DNA of 19,536 nucleotides from positions 1 through 19,536 of the forward strand of contig JBDLIL010000013.1 of assembly GCA_039714855.1 (NCBI GenBank), given 5' to 3'. This stretch comes from JBDLIL01 sp039714855. GTDB taxonomy: Bacteria > Patescibacteriota > Microgenomatia > UBA1400 > PJMF01. The notes under the pieces are model-generated. The model was not told where the DNA came from. It ran no database searches and saw nothing but the letters and a program-made list of their open reading frames with translations. Each line of letters opens with the position of its first letter. Position 1 is the stretch's first letter. Both the position numbers and the translations under genes were made by a program. Of the stretch, positions 12,940-19,237 are shown piece after piece.

Positions 12940-13413
12940 GTGGAAAATTTTCAAAAACTCATAATTATAGAAAACCAATACTTAAAACATGAAATTGCCG
13001 ACGTCTTGTGGTTGGAAAAGTTTCATTCTGTAGGATTGAAGCTTGGCTGGTCTATGAATAAGCAAATATCTAGCGAAGGTCATGACGAAAGATTTTTTGA
13101 TAATAAAATTCAAGAGATGCAAGCTCAAGTATCTTTTATTCATTTAAAGCCCGGTAGGACCTTTGATGAAAATAGACCTAGAGTTTCTCCATACATTTCT
13201 GTGAAAGGAGAGAAAAGAATTTTAATAGACCCACAAGAAGATATAGTTTCTAAACTAAGTGAGTTTAGACAAAGTTGCTCTAAGCCTGTTTTTACAGCAG
13301 GCACTAGACATCTAAGTCACATAACTAGATTGCATGATCAGCTCTTTGAACCACTAAAATTCATGAAGCTCTCAGAAAAGTTACAAATTATTTTAAATAA
13401 AGCAGTAACGTAA
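12940..13413 (+). CDS. Hypothetical protein, first gene of the Tyr-leader operon
   Basis: I do not recognise this 157-residue protein. It is soluble, with no signal peptide or membrane helix. Notable segments are HEIADVLWLEKFHSVGLKLG, SSEGHDERFFDNKIQEMQAQ, an FIHLKPGRTFDENRPRVSPY stretch and a His-rich TAGTRHLSHITRLHDQLFEP. The conserved-looking His, Arg and Asp residues could suggest an enzyme, but I name none. It starts with GTG directly after the attenuator T-run, with GGGG of the terminator 3' arm 7 bases upstream as a possible Shine-Dalgarno, so the hairpin may also control translation. It is followed closely by an NYN nuclease-like gene and tyrS. Confidence 0.65.
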   Translation: MENFQKLIIIENQYLKHEIADVLWLEKFHSVGLKLGWSMNKQISSEGHDERFFDNKIQEMQAQVSFIHLKPGRTFDENRPRVSPYISVKGEKRILIDPQEDIVSKLSEFRQSCSKPVFTAGTRHLSHITRLHDQLFEPLKFMKLSEKLQIILNKAVT

Positions 13414-13433
13414 AGTTGCGATACAATAAACTT

Positions 13434-13958
13434 GTGCCAAAAACTAATAAAAAACAAACTACTTACGCTTTTATCGACAGCCAAAACCTAAATCTTGGTG
13501 TCAAAAGCCAAGGCTGGAAACTGGATTTTAAAAGATTTCGTGTTTTATTGAGCGAAAAATATGGTGTTGAAAAAGCACTTTTATTTATTGGAAATGTGCC
13601 CGGTAATGAGTCACTATACGCTTGGCTGCAAAAAGTAGGCTACATTGTCATTCTCAAGCCAACACTGGTTTATAAAAAAGGCAAACAAGTGAGAATCAAA
13701 GGAAATGTAGATGCGGAATTAGTCTTACACTCTATGATTGAGTGGAGTAATTATGACAAATCAATTTTGGTTACTGGAGACGGAGACTTCCATTGTCTCG
13801 TTGAACACCTCGATAATAAAGAAAAACTAAAAAAGATTATTGTTCCTAACAAAAAATTCTCAACTTTATTGAGAAAATTTGGTAAATACATTGTGAATAT
13901 TAATAACTTTAAAGATAAAGTAGCCAAAAAAAACAGGAGGCATTCCCGCGGTATTTAA
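13434..13958 (+). CDS. NYN-domain (LabA/DUF88-like) putative ribonuclease
   Basis: The protein shows the NYN pattern of PIN-like nucleases: YAFIDSQNLNLG near the N-terminus (first acidic residue plus N), KGNVDAELVLHSMIEW in the middle and ILVTGDGDFHCLVEHL near residue 110, where the Asp residues should bind catalytic metal. Proteins of this group are thought to process or degrade RNA. It has a basic tail (KKNRRHSRGI). I chose GTG 13434 because a TACAAT box (13422-13427) ends 6 bases before it; an in-frame TTG at 13416 is the alternative and would add six residues. It could be transcribed both from this box and with the gene before it. The family call is good; the substrate is unknown. Confidence 0.82.
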   Translation: MPKTNKKQTTYAFIDSQNLNLGVKSQGWKLDFKRFRVLLSEKYGVEKALLFIGNVPGNESLYAWLQKVGYIVILKPTLVYKKGKQVRIKGNVDAELVLHSMIEWSNYDKSILVTGDGDFHCLVEHLDNKEKLKKIIVPNKKFSTLLRKFGKYIVNINNFKDKVAKKNRRHSRGI

Positions 13959-14026
13959 CCTTTGGTAGTCCTCCCATCGTGATGGATTCATTGTAGCAAA
14001 TTAATTGATAAAAATCAAGAAAAAAT

Positions 14027-15217
14027 ATGTCAAAACAAAATTCTTTACTAACACGCGCGGTATCAGAAGTCTTGCCTTCAGCCGATTCACTTAATGAGCT
14101 GATGAGTAAGAAAAAAATTAGAGTCTATTTTGGCATTGATCCGTCTGGCGCTTTTCTAACCCTAGGCCATAGTATTGCTTTGCGCAAACTGCAAGCTTTT
14201 GCTGATGCAGGGCATGAAGCAATTCTCTTGATTGGTAATGGCACTGTGCGCATTGGTGATCCCACTGGCAAAGATGCTAGTAGACCCGTACTAAGTAACG
14301 AAGAGATAGAAAAAAATTTTAAAGATTGGCAAAAGCAAGCTAGCAAAATTTTAAACTTTAATAAGATTAAGGTGCTGCGCAACGGCGACTGGCTAGATAA
14401 ATTAAATTACGCTGACATTATTAAACTACTGGCCAAAACTACCGTACAACAATTACTAGAGCGTGACATGTTCCGAGAGCGCCTAAAGGCTGGCAAGCCC
14501 ATTCATGGCCATGAAATTATTTACCCACTTATCCAAGGTTACGACAGTACTGTCATGGATGTAGATTTAGAGATAGGCGGCACCGATCAAACCTTTAATA
14601 TGATGATGGGGCGCACACTGCAAAAAGCTTATAATAATAAAGAAAAGTGGGTACTGACTACACCAATTATTAATGGCACTGATGGTAGAAAAATGAGTAA
14701 AAGTTTTAACAACTATGTGGCTCTTACTGATGATCCCAATGACATGTATGGCAAGCTCATGAGCATTAGTGATGATCAGATAATTTCTTATTTTGAATTA
14801 TTAACAGATATTGATTTAAGCAAGATAGCAGAGATGAAAAAAGCTATGAGCAATGGAGAGAATCCTATGGATTTTAAAAAGCAGTTAGCTTTTGAAATTA
14901 CTAAGATGTATCACGATAAACAACATGCAACAGAAGCACAAATTCATTTTGAAGTAACTACGCAAAAGAAAAAAACACCCAAAGATATTTCCACATTTTT
15001 ATTGGAACCGGCAATAAATAAAATACTTGGCATCTTAAGCGTATGCATGCCATGGGAAAGTAAGTCAAATTTGAGAAGATTAGTTGAGCAGGGTGCAGTG
15101 CAGCTCATGCCTCAAGAAATTAGAATTATGGACCAGAATCAAATAATTAAAATTGATAAAGAGCAAATTTTTAAAGTAGGAAAGAGAAATTTTTTTAGAG
15201 TAAAGTATAAAAAATAG
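14027..15217 (+). CDS. tyrS: Tyrosyl-tRNA synthetase
   Basis: A class I synthetase of 396 residues that charges tRNA-Tyr. The Rossmann core shows YFGIDPSGAFLTLGH (HIGH-type motif TLGH at 45-48), GDPTGKDASRPVL, the tyrosine-site region HGHEIIYPLIQGYDSTVMDVDLEIGGTDQ in two blocks (HGHEIIYPLIQGYDS and EIGGTDQTFN), and KMSKS at 222-226. The C-terminal S4-like RNA-binding domain spans about 331-396. Length fits the TyrRS group with a short C-terminus. It follows the NYN gene by 68 bases, which hold no terminator but have weak pairing (GGAGG 13936-13940 with CCTCC 13970-13974; CCATC-GT-GATGG 13974-13985). It is the likely target of the Tyr leader at 12826. No good Shine-Dalgarno is seen. Confidence 0.95.
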   Translation: MSKQNSLLTRAVSEVLPSADSLNELMSKKKIRVYFGIDPSGAFLTLGHSIALRKLQAFADAGHEAILLIGNGTVRIGDPTGKDASRPVLSNEEIEKNFKDWQKQASKILNFNKIKVLRNGDWLDKLNYADIIKLLAKTTVQQLLERDMFRERLKAGKPIHGHEIIYPLIQGYDSTVMDVDLEIGGTDQTFNMMMGRTLQKAYNNKEKWVLTTPIINGTDGRKMSKSFNNYVALTDDPNDMYGKLMSISDDQIISYFELLTDIDLSKIAEMKKAMSNGENPMDFKKQLAFEITKMYHDKQHATEAQIHFEVTTQKKKTPKDISTFLLEPAINKILGILSVCMPWESKSNLRRLVEQGAVQLMPQEIRIMDQNQIIKIDKEQIFKVGKRNFFRVKYKK

Positions 15218-15221
15218 CTAT

Positions 15222-15266
15222 GGATCCCGGCCTTCGCCCCTCCAGAGGCGGGCGGGCAGGATGACA
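15222..15266. repeat. REP-like GC-rich repeat
   Basis: The stretch from GGATCCCGGCCTTCGCCCC to CAGGATGAC is of the GGATCCC...GGATGAC type, dispersed in many bacterial genomes. Its inside can pair CGCCCCTC with GAGGCGGGCG. It sits just after the tyrS stop and is much more GC-rich than its surroundings. Confidence 0.55.
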
Positions 15267-15274
15267 AAGTGGTT

Positions 15275-15379
15275 ATGACTAAAAAACAACGCACAAAATT
15301 AACCCAAGGCTTCGCCATAGTTGCAATACTAGGCCTACTTATTAGCACTGCCAGCAGCCTATTAATTTATTTGATTTAA
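15275..15379 (+). CDS. Small single-pass membrane protein (34 residues)
   Basis: A short frame begins with a basic head (MTKKQRTKLTQG) and continues as one hydrophobic helix (FAIVAILGLLISTASSLLIY), ending near the membrane. This is the typical plan of an N-in single-span microprotein. It fills most of the tyrS-recG gap, and its stop is 18 bases before recG. GTG 15269 is an alternative in-frame start. I know of similar tiny membrane proteins in candidate-phyla genomes but cannot name a family. There is no clear ribosome-binding site, so the call is tentative. Confidence 0.5.
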   Translation: MTKKQRTKLTQGFAIVAILGLLISTASSLLIYLI

Positions 15380-15397
15380 GACTTATACTTAAGTCTA
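15380..15397 (+). promoter_or_regulatory. -10 box and hairpin before recG
   Basis: TATACT (15384-15389) ends 8 bases before the recG ATG. It lies in a small inverted repeat, GACTTA-TACT-TAAGTC (15380-15395). No clear -35. Confidence 0.4.
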
Positions 15398-17530
15398 ATG
15401 TATTCTCTTTCCACGCCACTGCAATCTGTGACTGGTATCGGCCCAGCACTAGCTGAAAAATTCGCACTAAAGAATATTTTTTCTGTTAAAGATTTGCTTT
15501 TATTTTTGCCTCTGCGATATGAAGATAGATCGCAAATTTTTACCATCAAACAAATACAAGAAAATAATTCTCCTAAAAATTCTAAAGAGTTTAAAACTGT
15601 TAAAGCCAAAGTCAATTCAACAAATAATTTCTATAGAGCTAGGCGTTCCATGCAATCGGCAACTGTTCAAGATGAAACTGGCAAGCTCAAACTCATGTGG
15701 TTTAACAATCCCTGGATAATAAAAAAACTAGGAAAAGACAAAAAGTATATTTTTAGTGGCAAAATAAATGACAAAGGCGTAATGATGCAGCCGATAACCG
15801 AAGAAATTAAGGGAGATAATATCCACACCGGCAGACTAGTTCCCATTTATTCTAGTTTAGAAAATATTAAGCAAGGAGTTTTGAGAAAAATATTAAAGCA
15901 AATAGTTGATAATTTGGATGTCAATCAAAACACCCCGAACATGCAAACTACTCTTACTCAACTGCATTTTCCTGACGATAAGGATTTAGTGATTCAAGCC
16001 CGTGAAAGACTAGCACTAGAAGAACTGCTAAGCTTAATTAAACACTCAAGTAAAATTAAAACGGAGTGGCAAAAACAAGATAATGCCGCGGCAGTACAGA
16101 CGTTGCAATGCAACGTCTCTGCAGGCATTATTCCAGATTCAATACCATTCACTCTCACTACCACTCAAAAAAAATCCACTCAGGAAATATTAAGTGATAT
16201 TCAAAAAACTACCCCCATGAATAGATTGTTAATAGGGGATGTAGGCTCTGGTAAAACCGTGGTAGCTGGCATAGCCTGCCATCATATTATCAAGAGTGGT
16301 CATAGTGCTTGCCTAATAGCACCCACACAAATATTAGCAGAACAACATGTAGAAACTTTTAAAAAACTTTTTCCTGAATTAAAAATCAAGCTGTTAACTG
16401 GCAAAACAAACACCGATTATGTAGGAACGCAAGATTTTGCGTCTCTACATATTGGCACCCACGCCCTGATAAACAAACTAGATAAAATAAAACCAGCACT
16501 GATAATATATGACGAACAACACAGATTTGGCGTTTCTCAGCGATCTGGGTTTGTGAAAAATGAGGCACGCCATGGCGTGCCTCTACAAAATCGAATACAG
16601 CCTCATGTTTTGACCATGTCTGCTACGCCGATACCCAGATCTCTAATGCTTACTATATTTTCTCACTTAAGATTGAGTGTAATTGACGAAATGCCACCGG
16701 GAAGAAAACCTGTGAAAACGTGGCTTGTACCGCAGAAAAAGAGAAAGGACGCCTATCAATGGCTGCTAAAGCAGCTTTCTGATAAACCCTCTCCATTTAT
16801 TGGAGAGGGACTCGAGTCCGAGTCTAGCGAGGACGCGAAGGGTGAGGCAAGAAAACTGGCAATCATTGTCTGCCCATTTATTACAGAAAGCAAAATTCCT
16901 GGCTTTGAACATATCACTAGCGCTACTAAAACCTATAAAGAAATTGCCAGCAAAGTAAAGGCGTTGCAACGCAACGTCTCTGTCGCTCTCTTACATGGAA
17001 AACTAAGTAGCAAAGAAAAAGAAAGAGTTTCTAAAAAATTGTTTGAGCAAAAAATAGATATCTTAGTTACCACTCCAGTAATAGAAGTAGGGCTAGATCT
17101 GCCCAATGCTGACATAGTGGTAATAGAAAGCGCCCAACGATTTGGCTTGGCTAGTCTGCATCAGCTGCGAGGCCGTGTCGGCCGAGCAGGACAAGATAGT
17201 TTTTGCATGCTAATTCCATCATCACCTGTAAAGACACGCCATAACGTATCTCAAAACGACATAAAACTTAGCAAACGCCTTAAAGAATTCGCGAGAGAAA
17301 ATAATGGCATGAAATTGGCCGAAAAAGATTTGCGAAGAAGAGGAGCTGGCAATATATTTGGTACAGATCAGTCTGGATTTGATCAACTAAGATTTGCTAA
17401 TTGGGCAAACTTGGAATTAATTGCCAAAGCTAGACAAGTTTTTGAAAAAATAGAAAAAAAAGAACTAGAATGGAATTATTTCTTTGAGTTTGGCAGTCAA
17501 AAAGAAAATAAAGCTCTTGCTGCCAATTAA
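15398..17530 (+). CDS. recG: ATP-dependent DNA helicase RecG
   Basis: RecG remodels stalled replication forks and branch-migrates Holliday junctions. The 710-residue protein shows the N-terminal wedge/OB part (VTGIGPALAEKFALKNI, LLFLPLRYEDR), Walker A GDVGSGKT (280-287), DEQH box (372-375), TMSATPIPRS (406-415) and helicase domain 2 with PVIEVGLDLPNADIVVIESAQRFGL (two blocks) and QLRGRVGRAGQ. The gene is packed with repeats: five palindromic elements at codons about 234, 343, 389, 521 and 612, and a longer composite insertion at about 461-485 (P/S/E-rich, SDKPSPFIGEGLESES). All keep the frame, and no catalytic motif is hit. ATG 15398 sits 8 bases after TATACT with no Shine-Dalgarno. Confidence 0.94.
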   Translation: MYSLSTPLQSVTGIGPALAEKFALKNIFSVKDLLLFLPLRYEDRSQIFTIKQIQENNSPKNSKEFKTVKAKVNSTNNFYRARRSMQSATVQDETGKLKLMWFNNPWIIKKLGKDKKYIFSGKINDKGVMMQPITEEIKGDNIHTGRLVPIYSSLENIKQGVLRKILKQIVDNLDVNQNTPNMQTTLTQLHFPDDKDLVIQARERLALEELLSLIKHSSKIKTEWQKQDNAAAVQTLQCNVSAGIIPDSIPFTLTTTQKKSTQEILSDIQKTTPMNRLLIGDVGSGKTVVAGIACHHIIKSGHSACLIAPTQILAEQHVETFKKLFPELKIKLLTGKTNTDYVGTQDFASLHIGTHALINKLDKIKPALIIYDEQHRFGVSQRSGFVKNEARHGVPLQNRIQPHVLTMSATPIPRSLMLTIFSHLRLSVIDEMPPGRKPVKTWLVPQKKRKDAYQWLLKQLSDKPSPFIGEGLESESSEDAKGEARKLAIIVCPFITESKIPGFEHITSATKTYKEIASKVKALQRNVSVALLHGKLSSKEKERVSKKLFEQKIDILVTTPVIEVGLDLPNADIVVIESAQRFGLASLHQLRGRVGRAGQDSFCMLIPSSPVKTRHNVSQNDIKLSKRLKEFARENNGMKLAEKDLRRRGAGNIFGTDQSGFDQLRFANWANLELIAKARQVFEKIEKKELEWNYFFEFGSQKENKALAAN
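16095..16122. repeat. In-frame palindromic element, recG copy A
   Basis: AGACGTTGC (16098-16106), loop AAT, GCAACGTCT (16110-16118). Read Q-T-L-Q-C-N-V-S, between the wedge domain and helicase domain 1. Confidence 0.75.
16421..16448. repeat. In-frame palindromic element, recG copy B (full 28 nt)
   Basis: GTAG-(GAA)-CGCAA, loop GATT, TTGCG-TCT-CTAC. Both outer GTAG/CTAC ends are kept, so this copy defines the full element; two bases of the left arm have changed. Read G-T-Q-D-F-A-S-L just before GTHALI. Confidence 0.75.
16562..16583. repeat. In-frame palindromic element, recG copy C
   Basis: A perfect 22-base palindrome (left half GAGGCACGCCA, right half its reverse complement) followed by TAC. 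Read E-A-R-H-G-V-P-L in the loop between the DEQH box and TMSATPIPRS. Confidence 0.8.
16787..16846. repeat. Composite repeat inserted in recG
   Basis: CCCTCTCC (16787-16794), loop ATTTATT, GGAGAGGG (16802-16809), then the palindrome GACTCGAGTC (16809-16818) and ...AAGGGTGAGG. The CCCTCTCC...GGAGAGGG...GGGTGAGG layout is a dispersed repeat type known from many bacteria. It adds about 25 residues between a helix and the strand before IIVCPFI in helicase domain 2. Confidence 0.7.
16956..16982. repeat. In-frame palindromic element, recG copy D
   Basis: AGGCGTTGC (16959-16967), loop AAC, GCAACGTCT (16971-16979), with one G-T pair. Read K-A-L-Q-R-N-V-S just before VALLHGKL. Confidence 0.7.
17228..17252. 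repeat. In-frame palindromic element, recG copy E (decayed)
   Basis: AGACACG (17232-17238) and CGTATCT (17245-17251) pair at six of seven positions. Read K-T-R-H-N-V-S-Q. It looks like an older copy of the same family. Confidence 0.55.
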
Positions 17531-17550
17531 CGAATAATTTTATTTCCCTC

Positions 17551-17578
17551 TTGAAATCAGATTAAAGCTTGATACTAT
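17551..17578 (+). promoter_or_regulatory. Promoter of rpmF-nusB-acpP-rnc
   Basis: TTGAAA (17551-17556), a 16-base spacer, TACTAT (17573-17578). It gives a leader of about 60 bases with a Shine-Dalgarno, unlike most genes here. A second candidate, TTGAAT (17601-17606) with TATAAT (17622-17627), has a 15-base spacer and lies in an iterated ATTTATAATTTATAATTT stretch. Confidence 0.5.
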
Positions 17579-17644
17579 TACTCTTTCTATTCATAATGTT
17601 TTGAATTTGAAATTTATAATTTATAATTTACACCGGAGGTGTCC

Positions 17645-17812
17645 ATGGGTGCTGTCCCAAAAAATAAAGTCACTAGAGTAGAGAGAGCCAAACGCCGTAA
17701 AGGCAACACTCCCAAACTCAAGAAAAACTTGAAACATTCTAAAGTAGCTAAGCACAAAAAAAGCCTGGTTGCTCAAATATTTCGAGCTATCGGATTGAAG
17801 CTTGAGAATTAA
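17645..17812 (+). CDS. rpmF: Ribosomal protein bL32
   Basis: This 55-residue, very basic protein begins MGAVPKNKVTRVERAKRRKG, matching the N-terminus of bL32 (A-V-P-K-x-K-x-[TS]-[RK]...R-R). The C-terminal half is Lys-rich (KKNLKHSKVAKHKKS) and has no cysteines, so this is a zinc-free form; the tail IFRAIGLKLEN is divergent. Length is normal for the family. It has the best ribosome-binding site in the window (CGGAGGTG, starting 12 bases before the ATG). Its position before nusB, acpP-like and rnc genes fits the frequent rpmF-acpP-rnc neighbourhood. Confidence 0.85.
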   Translation: MGAVPKNKVTRVERAKRRKGNTPKLKKNLKHSKVAKHKKSLVAQIFRAIGLKLEN

Positions 17813-17836
17813 GGGTGTTTTCTCTTATAGTTAATT

Positions 17837-18199
17837 GTGTCTCAAACTGACAAAACACCTACTGCTGTTGATCCTAGACACAAAAAGCGAATTCAAATAA
17901 TGAACTTGCTTTTTGCTCATAGTTTCCGCAATGAAGAAAAAGTGAATCCGAAGATATCTGAAATAGTTGATCAGATAAAAGATATAGATCTTACTATTGC
18001 GAAAATAGCACCAGAGAGACCCTTGGTTGAAATAAACAAAGTTGATCTAGCTATTTTGAGATTAATAGTTTTTGAATCAGAGCACAAAAAGACTCCTAAA
18101 AAAGTCTTAATTAATGAAGCTGTCGAGCTAGCAAAAAAATTTGGATCTGAAAATTCAGCTAAATTTGTAAACGGAGCACTTAGTCAATTATTTATATAA
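17837..18199 (+). CDS. nusB: Transcription antitermination factor NusB
   Basis: NusB pairs with S10 (NusE) on boxA RNA to keep RNA polymerase elongating through rRNA operons. The 120-residue all-helical sequence shows the family features: KRIQIMNLLFAHSF at the start, EINKVDLAILRLIVFE in the middle and the hallmark VLINEAVELAKKFGSENSAKFVNGALSQL near the end (two blocks: VLINEAVELAKKFG and SENSAKFVNGALS). Length is slightly short of the usual 130-140. It starts with GTG 17837, 24 bases after rpmF. A TATAGT box (17826-17831) ends 5 bases before it, so it may also have its own leaderless transcript. The stop is two bases before the next gene. Confidence 0.92.
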   Translation: MSQTDKTPTAVDPRHKKRIQIMNLLFAHSFRNEEKVNPKISEIVDQIKDIDLTIAKIAPERPLVEINKVDLAILRLIVFESEHKKTPKKVLINEAVELAKKFGSENSAKFVNGALSQLFI

Positions 18200-18201
18200 A
18201 A

Positions 18202-18477
18202 ATGACAAATAGTACAGAAATATTCAATCAAGTTCGCGAAATTGTCGCCCTAGAAACAAATCACGAAGAAGATGAGATTTCTCCTGATTCACACTTCGTA
18301 GATGATCTCTCAATAGATCTAGAGGACGAGAATAATGGTATTTTCAAAAGGATTGTGGCCAGAATAAATGATGAGTTTGATATTAAATTAGACATGAATC
18401 TATTCTTGGATGAAGAATCTGAAAACCAAGTAGTTTCTTATTTGACAGAACTTGTAAAAGACGAAATAGATTTATGA
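18202..18477 (+). CDS. Acyl-carrier-protein-like protein without the attachment Ser
   Basis: The 91-residue acidic, helical protein has the ACP layout: helix 1 (IFNQVREIVALETN), DEISPDSHFVDDL (32-36) and then a helix ending INDEFDIKL. In true ACP the motif after FVDDL is G-A-D-S-L-D with phosphopantetheine on the Ser. Here it reads S-I-D-L-E-D, so position 40 is Leu and no DSL motif exists nearby. It thus cannot carry an acyl chain in the normal way, which fits organisms that lack fatty-acid synthesis. It sits in the place acpP usually has before rnc, whose ATG overlaps its TGA (ATGA), so the gene is kept and coupled to RNase III. A structural or protein-binding role is possible. Confidence 0.75.
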   Translation: MTNSTEIFNQVREIVALETNHEEDEISPDSHFVDDLSIDLEDENNGIFKRIVARINDEFDIKLDMNLFLDEESENQVVSYLTELVKDEIDL

Positions 18478-19139
18478 GCAAATTTCCAAATTTTATAAAT
18501 CAAGATTTACTAGATACAGCACTTACGCATAGGAGTGCCCTCAATGAAAAAGTTTCTAACTCAAAAGAATCTAATGAGAGACTTGAGTTTTTAGGTGATG
18601 CTGTACTGGAACTAATCACCACCAAGTACTTATACTTCAACTTTCCCAAAGAACCAGAAGGTGTTCTGACTGCCTACAGAAGTTCGCTGGTTAAAACAAC
18701 TACACTTGCAACTGTCTCGGCAAGACTGGGACTTGGAAAAAAACTTTTCATGAGTAAGGGTGAAGAAGCTACTGGAGGCAGAGAAAACATTGGTCTTTTG
18801 GCTGATAGCTTTGAAGCTTTGATAGGTGCTCTTTATTTAGATCAAGGCCTTGAGCAAGTAGAAAGATTTTTGGAAGAGAATCTTTTCATAGAATTTCCCA
18901 GAATAAGGAGAGAGAAACTATATCAAGACAATAAAAGTTTATTGCAAGAAATTGTCCAAGCCAAGGGTTTTGATACCCCAACATACAGAGTAATTAGCGA
19001 AACTGGACCCGATCACGATAAAGAATTCACTGTTGAAGTGATGATAAGCGAAAACTCAAAGGGCAAAGGGGCGGGAAAAAGTAAGCAAGAAGCTCAACAA
19101 GCCGCTGCCAAAGAAGCATTGGGCAAGTATACAAAGTAG
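18474..19139 (+). CDS. rnc: Ribonuclease III
   Basis: RNase III cuts double-stranded RNA, notably the rRNA precursor. The 221-residue protein has the signature NERLEFLGDAVLEL (catalytic acidic residues E38, D42), the second metal-binding pair D111 and E114 in LLADSFEALIGALYLD, and a C-terminal double-stranded RNA-binding domain from about 148 (DNKSLLQEIVQAKG, then GKGAGKSKQEAQQAAAKEAL). All catalytic residues and normal length are present, so it should be active. Its ATG overlaps the preceding stop by four bases. It is the last gene of the rpmF-nusB-acpP-rnc unit; no clear terminator follows. Confidence 0.95.
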   Translation: MSKFPNFINQDLLDTALTHRSALNEKVSNSKESNERLEFLGDAVLELITTKYLYFNFPKEPEGVLTAYRSSLVKTTTLATVSARLGLGKKLFMSKGEEATGGRENIGLLADSFEALIGALYLDQGLEQVERFLEENLFIEFPRIRREKLYQDNKSLLQEIVQAKGFDTPTYRVISETGPDHDKEFTVEVMISENSKGKGAGKSKQEAQQAAAKEALGKYTK

Positions 19140-19200
19140 ATAAGTGTCTCAGTTAATAAGTATACAAGTACGCTGGTTAGCTTGTGCACTCATAACCGAC

Positions 19201-19228
19201 TTGTTTCTCAATAAACTTGAGGTATAAT
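19201..19228 (+). promoter_or_regulatory. Promoter of rpsP with inverted repeat in spacer
   Basis: TTGTTT (19201-19206), a 16-base spacer and TATAAT (19223-19228), 9 bases before the rpsP ATG. The spacer is an inverted repeat, CTCAA-TAAAC-TTGAG (19207-19221), which could be an operator. Confidence 0.55.
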
Positions 19229-19237
19229 TTAGAATCT

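Noticed and set aside
5099..17252. CRISPR array or transposon ends
   Set aside because: The palindromes are scattered singly inside genes without regular spacers, and no transposase or Cas-like frame is present.
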